From positions 186,001-250,000 of the forward strand of contig NZ_JAHVXI010000001.1 in the NCBI RefSeq assembly GCF_021032705.1: a DNA stretch of 64,000 bases, in the 5' to 3' direction. Below, one piece after another: positions 42,627-52,108 of the stretch. Under the pieces are notes generated by a model, which was not told where the DNA came from, did not search any database, and was given only the letters and a program-made list of their open reading frames with translations. The position numbers were made by a program, and so were the translations under genes. The stretch is from Psychroserpens luteolus (GTDB lineage Bacteria; Bacteroidota; Bacteroidia; Flavobacteriales; Flavobacteriaceae). Position 1 is the first letter of the stretch; each line of letters starts with the position of its first letter.

Positions 42627-43559
42627 ATGAATAATCTAAAATATATCGTGTTCTTATACATTGGCATGAGTCTTTATAGTTGTGGTACAACAAAGGCTAC
42701 GATTAAAGAGGACGCAAAAGAAGAAACAACTGTTACTGAAACGAATACAGAAGATGTTGAAATTATAGAAATCGACGAGACCGAACTTGATGTAGAAGAA
42801 ACGGTATTATCAGAACAGGAAATTGAAGACATGAATAAAGCATCAAAAGCGGTTAAAGCCACCAAAATTGAGCTAGATGAATCAACATCTACTAGTACCA
42901 ATGCGATAAGAGCTAGAGTAAACCACTCAGCTTGGAATACACTACTTCAAAAGCATGTTTCAGAACAAGGAAATGTTAATTACAAAGGCTTTAAAGAAGA
43001 TAAGGCGACCTTCTATGCTTATTTAGACTTATTGTCTGAAATACCTCCTCAAGACTCTTGGAGTAAGAATGAAACACTCGCCTATTGGATGAATGTCTAC
43101 AATGCATTTACAGTAAAACTTATATTAGATAATTATCCAACAAAAAGCATCAAAGATATTAGTGGACCATGGAGTCATCGCTTTATACGCATTGGTGAAA
43201 AATGGTACACCTTAAATGATGTCGAGCATCGAATCATTCGTAAAATGGATGAACCTCGTATTCACTTTGCTCTCGTTTGCGCAGCTGTATCCTGCCCAAG
43301 ATTATACAATAAAGCCTTTACTGAAAAAGATCTAGAGGCCGATTTAGATTTATTAACTCGAGGATTTTTAAGTGATACTTCAAAGAATGAGATTAATGAA
43401 AATTCCATCAAGTTATCGCGAATATTTAAATGGTATGGTGGTGATTTTAAAAGTAAGGGTAAAACGTTAATCGATTTTTTAAATCAGTATTCTGACGTTA
43501 AGATTTCGGCTAAGGCAAAAAAGAGCTATAAAGATTATAACTGGAGTTTGAATGAATAA
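42627..43559 (+). CDS. DUF547 lipoprotein
   Basis: A 310-residue lipoprotein (lipobox SLYSC, Cys 19) with an acidic, low-complexity linker (about residues 25-85, rich in Glu and Thr) followed by a DUF547 domain: NETLAYWMNVYNAFTVKLI, IHFALVCAAVSCPRLYNKAF, SRIFKWYGGDFKS and the end YDYNWSLN-like YKDYNWSLNE. The domain is related to cysteine-peptidase-like folds, with the Cys in AVSCPRL conserved, but its activity is unknown. It overlaps the glycosyltransferase gene by 8 bases. A signal-peptide paralogue is encoded at 48299. Confidence 0.85.
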   Translation: MNNLKYIVFLYIGMSLYSCGTTKATIKEDAKEETTVTETNTEDVEIIEIDETELDVEETVLSEQEIEDMNKASKAVKATKIELDESTSTSTNAIRARVNHSAWNTLLQKHVSEQGNVNYKGFKEDKATFYAYLDLLSEIPPQDSWSKNETLAYWMNVYNAFTVKLILDNYPTKSIKDISGPWSHRFIRIGEKWYTLNDVEHRIIRKMDEPRIHFALVCAAVSCPRLYNKAFTEKDLEADLDLLTRGFLSDTSKNEINENSIKLSRIFKWYGGDFKSKGKTLIDFLNQYSDVKISAKAKKSYKDYNWSLNE

Positions 43560-44247
43560 CATCTCGATTATAATTCCTGTTCTTAATGAAGTTCAAACTA
43601 TTAAAAAACTCTTGTTTCATTTAATAGACAGTGCTTCTTTACAGAACATTTCAGAAATTATAGTAGTCGATGGTGGTAGCACTGATGGTTCTCAAGAGCT
43701 TATAAAAGCTTTAGACCTCAACATTAAATTATTGTCGGCTCCAAAAGGCAGAGCCAAACAAATGAATTTAGGAGCGAAAGCGGCCAGAGGAAATATTTTA
43801 TACTTTTTACATGCCGATTCATTCCCGCCGAATCGTTATGACCAACTTATTATTAATGAAATTGAAAAAGGACATCAAGCTGGTTGTTTCAGATTAAAAT
43901 TTGACAGTAGTCATTGGTGGCTACGCTTGGCTAGTTGGCTTACACAATTTCGTTGGAGAGCTTGTCGTGGTGGTGACCAAAGTCAGTTTATCACAAAACA
44001 ACTGTTTGATGAGATTGGTGGTTATGATGAAGACTATATCATTTATGAAGACAATATATTGATTAATGCCCTTTATGAAAGAAAGGAATTTGTTGTGATC
44101 AATAAAAAGATTGAAACCTCAGCTCGACTATATCGTAAACATGGTGTATGGAAACTCCAATATCATTTTTGGACCATTTATGTCAAGAAGTGGTTTGGGG
44201 CTTCAGCCGACGAATTATTTGCGTATTACAAGAAGCATATTTGCTGA
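43552..44247 (+). CDS. TIGR04283-type family 2 glycosyltransferase (arsenosugar-associated)
   Basis: A 231-residue GT2 enzyme: SIIIPVLNEVQTIKKLL at the start, VVDGGSTDGSQELI, APKGRAKQMNLGA, YFLHADSFPP as the DxD-like site, and CRGGDQSQFITK. This form matches the TIGR04283 group found with ArsM and ArsS. It is a likely candidate for a glycosyl transfer onto arsenic-containing ribose, or for related lipid glycosylation. It overlaps the DUF547 gene and ends one base before the convergent phosphoesterase gene. A link with DUF547 recurs on this fragment but its meaning is unknown. Confidence 0.85.
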   Translation: MNNISIIIPVLNEVQTIKKLLFHLIDSASLQNISEIIVVDGGSTDGSQELIKALDLNIKLLSAPKGRAKQMNLGAKAARGNILYFLHADSFPPNRYDQLIINEIEKGHQAGCFRLKFDSSHWWLRLASWLTQFRWRACRGGDQSQFITKQLFDEIGGYDEDYIIYEDNILINALYERKEFVVINKKIETSARLYRKHGVWKLQYHFWTIYVKKWFGASADELFAYYKKHIC

Positions 44248-44979
44248 TTAGTTCTTATTTCTTCCCAATTCATTTGGATATAAATCTGGCAAAGCATCAC
44301 TCTGAAAAATTGCTTTAGTATTAATATCTACTGCAGATAATTTCCCAGTAAAAGCAGCACCTGTATCAATATTCCAAAGGTTAAGTGCATTAATTGGCAG
44401 GTCGCTATTAAAACGAATCGTTGGCGTATGCCCAATATAAATTTCCTTATAGTTTTTTAGTCTATATGGATATGATTGCGGAGATTGAATAACTCGTCTT
44501 TGCATGGTTAAAGCCATTTCCAATAACGTGCGATCGAAATAGAAATTCTCTTGATCTATCTCTTGTGTAACACCTTCTTTTGAAGTAAAACCAGCATGAA
44601 TAAATAACCTGTTTTGATCATCGATATGATATAAAGGCATGGACTCAAAAAAATCGAGATGCCTGCCTTTGTCTTCCTCAGAAAAGCCTTGATAACTCTC
44701 AACTGTTTCTTCACCACCATGCATCAACCATACAGGTTCACCATAACCCGTTCGTAACCAATCTTCACACCAAACATCATGATTTCCTTTAATGAATATG
44801 CAGGTATTGGTTTTAGACAAATCAATCAAGTATTCAATAACCTGTGCAGATTCACTCCAACCATCGACATAATCGCCTACAAAAATGAGTGCATCATCTT
44901 TAGTTACTTTTGCGCGATGTAAGAGTTGAATAAGGGCTTGCAATCCACCGTGAATATCTCCTATAGCTAGTGTTCTCAT
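44248..44979 (-). CDS. Calcineurin-like metallophosphoesterase (PP1/ApaH type)
   Basis: A 243-residue metallophosphoesterase with the five classic metal blocks: GDIHGGLQALI, GDYVDGWSESAQ, KGNHDVW, a later His in FIHAG, and GHTP. This is the PP1/PP2A-like or symmetrical Ap4A hydrolase-like branch. Substrate cannot be decided, and both a protein phosphatase and a dinucleotide hydrolase are possible. It starts a block of minus-strand genes, and its end abuts the glycosyltransferase stop. Confidence 0.87.
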   Translation of the reverse strand: MRTLAIGDIHGGLQALIQLLHRAKVTKDDALIFVGDYVDGWSESAQVIEYLIDLSKTNTCIFIKGNHDVWCEDWLRTGYGEPVWLMHGGEETVESYQGFSEEDKGRHLDFFESMPLYHIDDQNRLFIHAGFTSKEGVTQEIDQENFYFDRTLLEMALTMQRRVIQSPQSYPYRLKNYKEIYIGHTPTIRFNSDLPINALNLWNIDTGAAFTGKLSAVDINTKAIFQSDALPDLYPNELGRNKN

Positions 44980-45033
44980 ATCGTTTTCGCTTACCGCAAA
45001 TCTATGAGATTAAAGCATGTAAAAAAAAGAAAA

Positions 45034-46296
45034 TTAAAAATATTGACCAATACCAAATACCAACCCTTGCGTCGAGTTTTCGGTAACGCCAATACCATAA
45101 TCGATTCTAAAAATCGCATTAAAAATGGTTTTATGAATAAATCGAAGTCCAACTCCTGGATAAACTCTAATATTTTGAGAATCGCTAAAATCACCAAAAT
45201 CGCCTCCAGGATTTCGCCAACTACCAGCATCTATAAACGCATTTCCTTGTAGTGAAAACCAGTCTTTTTCATAGAGTGTGTGACGATATTCTGTATTAAG
45301 TACAATTGCGGCTGTACCTCTATCAATAGTGTTTCCCACACCTCTAATGTTTAAGTTATTATCTACTGAAAAAGGTGCAAATGGTGTATCATTATTTGTA
45401 GCGACACCTAATCGTAATCGACTTGCCCAATTACCTTTGTTTCCGAATCGTTGAAAATATTGAAAATCATTCCAACCAATTAAGAAGGCTGGTAATTGCG
45501 ATTCGTTTCTAGAGGTCACATATTGGAAATTAAAAATACTTCTAAAGCCTTCAACGTATTGATAATCGTAGTTTAGATTATTGTATTCATAAATTAATTT
45601 ATAAAGCAATTTATGCACTCTTAATTCTAAAGGCACATCTGGGTTTGTAGCTCCAGATTTATATTCGTAATCTTCGGTAAAATAATTCAATCCAAATTCG
45701 AATCGGTTATTAAAATTGAGTTGAAATAAGCCTAATACTTCTATAGACTCATTATTGTATTTATAATCTGAGGTTGTATTATCAAAAAACACAGGTTCTT
45801 GCGTTGTTAAATCTTGGTAATTGACTGCTAATCCTAACTGTCTAGAAAACAAATAAGGTGCTCTAAAATTTAACGCATACGAATCATAAATATCCTTTTG
45901 ATAGAATCCGCCAAAGGTTATATTTTGACCAAATAAATTAAACTCATATAAGCCTAAACGGTAGGCAAATTCATCATCATTTGTCGTGTAGACATTAGCA
46001 GATGGAATAATAGTAAAATTCTCTTCAATATTATAAAAGACATTATAGGTATTCTCTTCATCTGCAGGAAATACTTGATAGTAAGCATGTGCTATTGAAG
46101 GCAAACGTTTTAGCAGTTTAATATCGGCCTCAATAACCGCTGAATCTAGTTTTACTCCTGTTTTAATATTAGAAATCTTTCTAACAAATGATGCCTTGAG
46201 TTTTTTATGGCCTTGAACTTTTAAATCGGCCACAGTAGCATCTTGCGCCTGTGCAAATGTTGTTATTAAAAGCAGTAATGCTATTAGAGTTTTCAT
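45034..46296 (-). CDS. Omp85/BamA-like outer membrane protein
   Basis: A 420-residue outer-membrane protein with a signal peptide ending in FAQAQ. An N-terminal POTRA-like stretch of about 80 residues (LKVQGHKKLKASFVRKISNI) precedes a C-terminal beta-barrel of the bacterial surface antigen type, with LRLGVATNNDTPF and NIRGVGNTIDRGTA-like loops and a C-terminus ending in aromatic IGQYF. Only one POTRA is visible, so this is a shorter relative of BamA or TamA rather than BamA itself. Role is unknown. Confidence 0.75.
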   Translation of the reverse strand: MKTLIALLLLITTFAQAQDATVADLKVQGHKKLKASFVRKISNIKTGVKLDSAVIEADIKLLKRLPSIAHAYYQVFPADEENTYNVFYNIEENFTIIPSANVYTTNDDEFAYRLGLYEFNLFGQNITFGGFYQKDIYDSYALNFRAPYLFSRQLGLAVNYQDLTTQEPVFFDNTTSDYKYNNESIEVLGLFQLNFNNRFEFGLNYFTEDYEYKSGATNPDVPLELRVHKLLYKLIYEYNNLNYDYQYVEGFRSIFNFQYVTSRNESQLPAFLIGWNDFQYFQRFGNKGNWASRLRLGVATNNDTPFAPFSVDNNLNIRGVGNTIDRGTAAIVLNTEYRHTLYEKDWFSLQGNAFIDAGSWRNPGGDFGDFSDSQNIRVYPGVGLRFIHKTIFNAIFRIDYGIGVTENSTQGLVFGIGQYF

Positions 46297-46360
46297 GTGA
46301 TTGTTGTTAGACCTCTTTGGTCGTTTACATCACATTTCCTTACGTTAAATCACGAGTATT

Positions 46361-47359
46361 TTATTTGGTTTTATAAAAAGTTTGTAAGACCATTTCCACA
46401 GGTTTGTTTTGTGGTGTAAATTGGTTGTCTTTTTCTCCACCACTTCTATCATAATTATGAAACCATTTCCAAATAAAGCCGCCAGCAAACCATTCTTCAT
46501 TCCAAAATTCTTCAAACAAAGCTTGAGTTGCATTGGTTTGTCCTTCAAAATTTAATGATTTGATTGTATGATCACTTTCCCATGGTTCTTTACCTGTGTA
46601 GTCCATACTTCGGTAACCATATTCGGTAAACAAAACGGGTTTGTTATGTGTGTCTGAAAGTGATTTAATGACTGTTTTATGCTTTTGCCATCCTGCTTTA
46701 CATTCTTCAACCGTAGGTGTTTGTTGATCACTCACCGGAAAATAGGCATCAACACCAATATAATCTAATTCGCCCCAAAATGGTGTGCGTTTAAATTCAT
46801 CCCAATTGGCAGCATACGTTAATTGGCCTTTATAAATGGTCTTGATTTTTTTGATTAAGCTATTCCAATAGTCTGGACGCTCTTTTACAAAGTTCTCTAA
46901 CTCTGTTCCAATACATAGAATTTCAGCTTTTGTCTCTTGAGCCAGATCGGCATACTCTAAAATAAACTTGGAATAGGATTCTTCGAGTGTTTTCCAATCG
47001 GCTTCAGTAGTCATTTTAATGTATCCTGTAAACTCTCCTCGCCAAACCCAAATTTGAGGTTTGACCATAATTTTAATCTGTTTCTTTCTAAGTTCTTCTA
47101 TATATTGTTTGGCTCCAGCTCTGGTTTCACCATACCATTGGCGATCTGTATTATGTACAATTTCTGGATGCTCTAAATTTCGAATGAAGCCAAAAGGCAT
47201 AATTGCCGTATAATTTGCACCAACGTTAACCACTGGTTTTGTATGAGATTCGTCGATAGCATCAGGAGCAGCTACAAAGCTTAAACCATTAATTTTTTCG
47301 GGCTGTGCAGCACACGATGTAATGACACATAATACAATTAGGAGTCTAAAAATTCTCAT
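46361..47359 (-). CDS. GH113-like glycoside hydrolase lipoprotein
   Basis: A 332-residue lipoprotein (lipobox VITSC, Cys 16) with a TIM-barrel resembling GH113 and related glycoside hydrolases. Probable catalytic acids are E153 (CIGTELENF) and E246 (VLFTEYGYR), and IMVKPQIWVWRGEF forms the strand near residue 98. GH113 includes beta-1,4-mannanases. The substrate here is not known. It is anchored in a membrane facing the periplasm or surface, between the Omp85-like and barrel genes. Confidence 0.75.
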   Translation of the reverse strand: MRIFRLLIVLCVITSCAAQPEKINGLSFVAAPDAIDESHTKPVVNVGANYTAIMPFGFIRNLEHPEIVHNTDRQWYGETRAGAKQYIEELRKKQIKIMVKPQIWVWRGEFTGYIKMTTEADWKTLEESYSKFILEYADLAQETKAEILCIGTELENFVKERPDYWNSLIKKIKTIYKGQLTYAANWDEFKRTPFWGELDYIGVDAYFPVSDQQTPTVEECKAGWQKHKTVIKSLSDTHNKPVLFTEYGYRSMDYTGKEPWESDHTIKSLNFEGQTNATQALFEEFWNEEWFAGGFIWKWFHNYDRSGGEKDNQFTPQNKPVEMVLQTFYKTK

Positions 47360-47395
47360 GAGATTTAATTTAGACTCCTAATTTAATACTAAAGA

Positions 47396-48265
47396 CTAGA
47401 ATAATGCTCTTAAGCCTATGTTAAATGTTTGTCCGAGACCTGTATTATTTCCTCTAACAAAGTTGGTATATAAGGTTTCAATATTCAAAACTTTGCTCAA
47501 TTGATACTTTGCACCTCCTCCAACAGCAGTAAAATCTTGTTCAAAATCATTACCTGTATCTATGCGTTGTTGATGCTGTACTAATGCTAATATTGTAAAT
47601 TTCTGACTTGGAAAATAGCTTAAAAATACGCCTGGTGTAAGGCTTAAACTATTATTGGCAAAGCTATCTTCTTTTTTTCCGAAGTTATATTCAGTATTAA
47701 GTTCTGTAAAAATCTGCCAGTCTCCACTAGGAAATGTATAATCATAAAAGAATCTATTTTGAAAAATAAATCCTTTTTGGTCTAAAAACACACCATCTTC
47801 AGTCTCATTATCCACTAATGGAATATGAAAAGCGGTTTGAATTGTAAAATTACTTACACTTTTAATTGGATTGAATTTTACAGCTGGTGCAAATGATGTA
47901 AACCCAGAACGAGCAGTTCCTCTTTCACCATCAAATGAAAACACATCTAATGCATTTCTATCGTTGACCACGTTTGAACGAAACTCTAATAATAATCCAA
48001 CATTAAAACTACTGTTCTCTGAAACACCCGTGAATATATCTAATGTAGATGTGAAAAATGTTTGTCTTGGTTCTTCTCCGTCTGAAAATGTGCTTTCTGT
48101 TTGTGTGTAAAGGTTATTAAACCATTTAATATCCCACTGCCCTTTATTTAATAATTTTGAAGGTGTATATTCTTGAATAACACTTTTTTCAGGTTCTTGA
48201 TCTTCTTGCGAGAATCCTAAAAATGTAAAACTTACTATAGTTATTAAGGTGATTATTTTTTTCAT
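47396..48265 (-). CDS. Outer membrane beta-barrel protein of unknown function
   Basis: A 289-residue exported protein (signal peptide ending in LGFSQ) with many alternating strands and aromatic strand ends, closing in GLRALF, which suits an outer-membrane barrel. It resembles the phenol-degradation/meta-pathway-type barrels in outline only. The family is uncertain. It lies between two exported proteins on the same strand. Confidence 0.65.
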   Translation of the reverse strand: MKKIITLITIVSFTFLGFSQEDQEPEKSVIQEYTPSKLLNKGQWDIKWFNNLYTQTESTFSDGEEPRQTFFTSTLDIFTGVSENSSFNVGLLLEFRSNVVNDRNALDVFSFDGERGTARSGFTSFAPAVKFNPIKSVSNFTIQTAFHIPLVDNETEDGVFLDQKGFIFQNRFFYDYTFPSGDWQIFTELNTEYNFGKKEDSFANNSLSLTPGVFLSYFPSQKFTILALVQHQQRIDTGNDFEQDFTAVGGGAKYQLSKVLNIETLYTNFVRGNNTGLGQTFNIGLRALF

Positions 48266-48298
48266 TTTAATTTTTTTTTGGTTGTTTAATTTTTCTTT

Positions 48299-49006
48299 TT
48301 ATTGTTTGTTTAAATTCCAATTGTATGCGTAATAGGACACTTTAGATTTTGTAGCAATTTTATCAGTTCTAAAGGTGTTGATGAACTCTATTTCACTACC
48401 ATTTTTTACAAAGTCTTCTTTATACCATTTAAAAATTTCTGAAAGTTCAACTTTGTTCTTTTTTACTTTTATGAAATTGGAATTATTAAGTGCTATTTCG
48501 GTTTGCTTCTGTAATTGCTGTTCTAAAGTAGTTGGCAAATAAGCTTTATTAATTAGAGGCGGACAACCATTAGCACCACATACTAATACAAAGTGAAAAC
48601 GTGCATCTTCAAATTGCGCTCTTAATTTTTTATTTTCTATATCGTTTAATGTGATAGATTCACCTGCAATTTTATATTTGGTTTTATCAAAGAAACCCGC
48701 TTTATCTAAAGGTGATTTTATTGGATAATTATCTATAATACCTTTAATAACAGAGATATTATAGGCATTAATCCAAAATGCTTGATAGGTTTTAGCATCG
48801 TTTTTTGATACAGAAATAGTTTCGGTTAAAGACACTAACTTATTTAAAGTCTCTGGGTTGTCATTTATCTTTGAGTAAGCTACTTTTCCATTGGACACAT
48901 TAGCTTTAAAAAAAGCATCTGCAGTTTTAAAAAATTCTGAAGTACTCTGCCCAAATCCAAAACTTAGTGCTCCAAAAAATGCTAGTATGAATATGATCTT
49001 TTTCAT
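48299..49006 (-). CDS. DUF547 exported protein (second copy)
   Basis: A 235-residue DUF547 protein with a signal peptide (SFGFGQ). It shows KTYQAFWINAYNISVIKGII, FHFVLVCGANGCPPLINKAY, LSEIFKWYKEDF and YYAYNWNLN. It is a paralogue of the domain in the 42627 lipoprotein but lacks the acidic linker and lipobox. The Cys in NGCPPL is retained at the position of the SCPRL Cys. It is the promoter-proximal gene of the minus block and is divergent from the flavoprotein gene at 49212. Confidence 0.85.
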   Translation of the reverse strand: MKKIIFILAFFGALSFGFGQSTSEFFKTADAFFKANVSNGKVAYSKINDNPETLNKLVSLTETISVSKNDAKTYQAFWINAYNISVIKGIIDNYPIKSPLDKAGFFDKTKYKIAGESITLNDIENKKLRAQFEDARFHFVLVCGANGCPPLINKAYLPTTLEQQLQKQTEIALNNSNFIKVKKNKVELSEIFKWYKEDFVKNGSEIEFINTFRTDKIATKSKVSYYAYNWNLNKQ

Positions 49007-49169
49007 GATTATAAATTCTTTTATTATAATTTTTACTATGGCTAAGTCGGTTAAAAACCCTTTACTTACAAGGATTTTAAAAAAAATGTGCTGTCTAATT
49101 TCCGAAGAAAACCTTACAGAAAAATTTTAATTTAAAACAGATATAAATTAGAAAGCACAATTAAGTTCT

Positions 49170-49177
49170 TATCTTTA
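49170..49177 (+). promoter_or_regulatory. Weak candidate -7 box before the flavoprotein operon
   Basis: TATCTTTA matches TAnnTTTG except for the last base and lies 34 bases upstream of the start of the 49212 gene, in the 205-base divergent region. No clear -33 element. Confidence 0.3.
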
Positions 49178-49211
49178 GTAACGACAGAATCGTAGTAACA
49201 ACCAAAAAATT

Positions 49212-50516
49212 ATGGAGCACATCGTTATCATTGGAAATGGAATTTCAGGTGTCACACTTGCAAGACACATTAGAAAGCTTTCCGACAAAAAAATCACTAT
49301 TGTTTCGGCAGAAACCGATTACTTTTTCTCCCGTACTGCATTAATGTATGTTTATATGGGACATATGAAGTTTGAGCATACACAACCTTATGAAGATTGG
49401 TTTTGGAGAAAGAACAGAATTGAACTTGTTAGAGGTTATGTTCATCATATTGATACCGACAATAAGGTCCTTAAAATTAACGAGAGAGACTTTTTAAGTT
49501 ATGACAAACTAGTTATAGCAACAGGAAGCAAGCCTAATAAATTTGGATGGCCTGGTCAAGACTTATTAGGTGTTCAAGGTTTATATAGCAAACAAGATTT
49601 AGACGCTTTAGAGAAAAATGCGCCCAACAATGATGTTTGCAAGCGCGCTGTTATTGTAGGTGGTGGACTTATAGGTATTGAATTAGCTGAAATGCTAAAT
49701 TCCAGACATATTCCTGTTACTTTTTTAGTTCGTGAATCCAGTTTCTGGAACGGCGTATTACCTCAAGGTGAAAGCGCTATGATCAACAGACATATTAAAA
49801 ATCATCATATAGATTTGCGCTTATCTACAAACCTGAAAGAAATTAAAAGTGACGATAACGGACGAGTAAAATCTATAATCATTGAAGAAACTGGTGAGGA
49901 AATTTCGTGTGATGTGGTTGGTTTAACTGCAGGTGTATCTCCTAATATTGACTTCATAAAATCTTCAAACATTGAAACTGGACGTGGTGTAAAAGTGAAT
50001 AGATACTTAGAAACCAATATACCAGATGTTTATGCTATAGGCGATTGCGCTGAGCAGCATGAAGCGATTGAAAATAGAAGACCTATCGAAGCTGTTTGGT
50101 ATACTGGACGTATGATGGGTGAAACCTTAGCGCAAACCATTTGTGGAAATCGCATTCAATATAAGCCAGGACATTGGTTTAATTCGGCCAAGTTCTTAGA
50201 TATCGAATATCAAACCTATGGTTGGGTATTTAGTGAAAAAAGCAAACAAGATCATGAACAACATTTTCATTGGAAACACGAAGACGACACTAAGTGTATA
50301 ACAGTGGCTTATCATAAAGATACTAATGAATTTTTAGGAATTAACACTTTTGGAATACGAATGCGACATGAGACTTTTGACACATGGCTTACTGAACATA
50401 GAGATATCGACTATGTTATGAATCATCTTATAGAGGCCAATTTTGATCCTGAATTTTATAAGCATTTTGAAAAAGATATTTTAAGTGCCTACAACAACCA
50501 ACTACAAACTGCGTAA
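49212..50516 (+). CDS. NAD(P)/FAD-dependent pyridine nucleotide-disulfide-type oxidoreductase
   Basis: A 434-residue flavoprotein of the nitrite-reductase-NirB/rubredoxin-reductase-like fold: IIGNGISGVTLARHI (FAD, residues 6-20), VIATGSKPNKFG, VIVGGGLIGIELAEML (NAD(P)H, near 148-163), DVYAIGDCAEQHE (FAD, near 276). There is no redox CxxC. It precedes a polyferredoxin membrane protein by two bases, so it may take electrons from NAD(P)H to the iron-sulfur protein, or the reverse. The physiological role is unknown. Confidence 0.88.
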   Translation: MEHIVIIGNGISGVTLARHIRKLSDKKITIVSAETDYFFSRTALMYVYMGHMKFEHTQPYEDWFWRKNRIELVRGYVHHIDTDNKVLKINERDFLSYDKLVIATGSKPNKFGWPGQDLLGVQGLYSKQDLDALEKNAPNNDVCKRAVIVGGGLIGIELAEMLNSRHIPVTFLVRESSFWNGVLPQGESAMINRHIKNHHIDLRLSTNLKEIKSDDNGRVKSIIIEETGEEISCDVVGLTAGVSPNIDFIKSSNIETGRGVKVNRYLETNIPDVYAIGDCAEQHEAIENRRPIEAVWYTGRMMGETLAQTICGNRIQYKPGHWFNSAKFLDIEYQTYGWVFSEKSKQDHEQHFHWKHEDDTKCITVAYHKDTNEFLGINTFGIRMRHETFDTWLTEHRDIDYVMNHLIEANFDPEFYKHFEKDILSAYNNQLQTA

Positions 50517-50518
50517 TT

Positions 50519-52108
50519 ATGAGTAATAAATTAAACTATAGTATGTCTTTAGCTAAACCTGATGCTCAAGACTTATCAAAGAAGCAAAAATTAGCTGTAG
50601 GAATGGGAGTCATTGGACTATTCATCTTAGTCTTGGCTTTATTTAATCTTGACTTACCTAATACCTCAATATTTTTAACCGTTTCACTGTTGTTAATTTC
50701 TGTAGGAACAATTCTATTTGCAAATGATGCCTATCTCACAAAACTAAAAGGTATCAAGAATGATGGTGTTTGGTTTAAGTCGATATCCTCTCGTGGTTCA
50801 CTAGGATGGATTACAGGAATCGTACTGACCTCGTTTTACGTGGTACTTTATTTCTATGAAGGACTTCTTGGAGCTGGTGTTGATGGCGCAGCGAATACAG
50901 GTTTAATTGGGTTATTCGACCCATTAAGTCAACTACTAAGCGGAAGACCTGCAAGTCAGTGGTTTGTTTACGGAACACTTTATACTATTGCTATTTTAGC
51001 CTTTGGCTACAAATTTATTTTGAAATACAGACATAATCGTTATGAACAAATCAGAACCATTTCGGTAATGTTTTTTCAATTAGCATTTGCCTTTTTAATT
51101 CCTGAATTTATGTATGTCATGAATTCAGATTTACCATACTATGATCTTAAAAATGTTTGGCCACTTAACTATTACAACTTTGAACAGTATCGTATCAATT
51201 CATTTATCAATGGTGGTACTATTGGTATGGTTATGCTCATTTTTGGAATTGTATCCATTTTTGTAATCACACCTATATTAACGTTCAAATTTGGAAAACG
51301 TTGGTATTGTTCATGGGTTTGTGGTTGTGGTGGATTAGCAGAAACTGCTGGTGATTCGTTTAGACATTTGAGTGATAAAAGTCAGAGTGCCTGGAAAATA
51401 GAACGATGGGTAATTCATAGTGTTTTAGTTTTTGTGGTATTAATGACAACAGCTGTTATTTATACGTATTTAGGTTATGACCCAGATAAATATTGGTTAA
51501 CAAGAGATGTATTTTTATTCTCTGTAGCTGGTTTTCTTACTCTAATTTTTGCCTTGGTTATGATTTTTAAGCGCAATGAATTAGGAAAAGATGCTAGATA
51601 TGGAGCAATTGGTTATTTTGCCATTATAATCGCTTTAATTGCCATTCACCTCTTTAGTTCGAAAACCAAACTTTTCATTTTTGAAGCAGAAACTTTAAGA
51701 ACGTCATACGGTTTTCTTATAGGTGCTATTTTTTCTGGTGTTATCGGAACGGGCTTCTACCCTATCTTTGGAAATCGTGTTTGGTGTCGTTTTGGTTGCC
51801 CAATGGCAGCAATATTAGGATTCCAACAGCGTATGTTCTCGCGTTTCAGAATTACAACAAATGGCGGACAATGTATTTCTTGCGGAAATTGCTCTACCTA
51901 TTGTGAAATGGGAATTGATGTTAGAGCTTATGCACAAAAAGGTGAAAATATTGTTCGATCTAGTTGTGTTGGTTGTGGTATTTGCTCTGCTGTTTGCCCA
52001 AGAGGAGTATTAAAATTGGAGAATGATAGTATGAAAGGAAGAATTAATCCGACAGAAGTATTATTAGGTAATGACGTAGACCTAATGGATTTGGTAAATC
52101 AAAAATAA
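50519..52108 (+). CDS. NapH/CcoG-like membrane polyferredoxin
   Basis: A 529-residue protein with about nine membrane segments and 4Fe-4S motifs. Membrane-adjacent cysteines lie in WYCSWVCGCGGLAE and WCRFGCPMAAILG (the NosR/NapH/CcoG pattern). Two further clusters lie in CISCGNCSTYCEMG and CVGCGICSAVCPRG at the C-terminus. It probably moves electrons between a cytosolic donor, such as the flavoprotein encoded just upstream, and a quinone or periplasmic acceptor. It is longer than NapH, and no nap gene is nearby. The start overlaps nothing and the stop overlaps the next start by one base. Confidence 0.87.
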   Translation: MSNKLNYSMSLAKPDAQDLSKKQKLAVGMGVIGLFILVLALFNLDLPNTSIFLTVSLLLISVGTILFANDAYLTKLKGIKNDGVWFKSISSRGSLGWITGIVLTSFYVVLYFYEGLLGAGVDGAANTGLIGLFDPLSQLLSGRPASQWFVYGTLYTIAILAFGYKFILKYRHNRYEQIRTISVMFFQLAFAFLIPEFMYVMNSDLPYYDLKNVWPLNYYNFEQYRINSFINGGTIGMVMLIFGIVSIFVITPILTFKFGKRWYCSWVCGCGGLAETAGDSFRHLSDKSQSAWKIERWVIHSVLVFVVLMTTAVIYTYLGYDPDKYWLTRDVFLFSVAGFLTLIFALVMIFKRNELGKDARYGAIGYFAIIIALIAIHLFSSKTKLFIFEAETLRTSYGFLIGAIFSGVIGTGFYPIFGNRVWCRFGCPMAAILGFQQRMFSRFRITTNGGQCISCGNCSTYCEMGIDVRAYAQKGENIVRSSCVGCGICSAVCPRGVLKLENDSMKGRINPTEVLLGNDVDLMDLVNQK

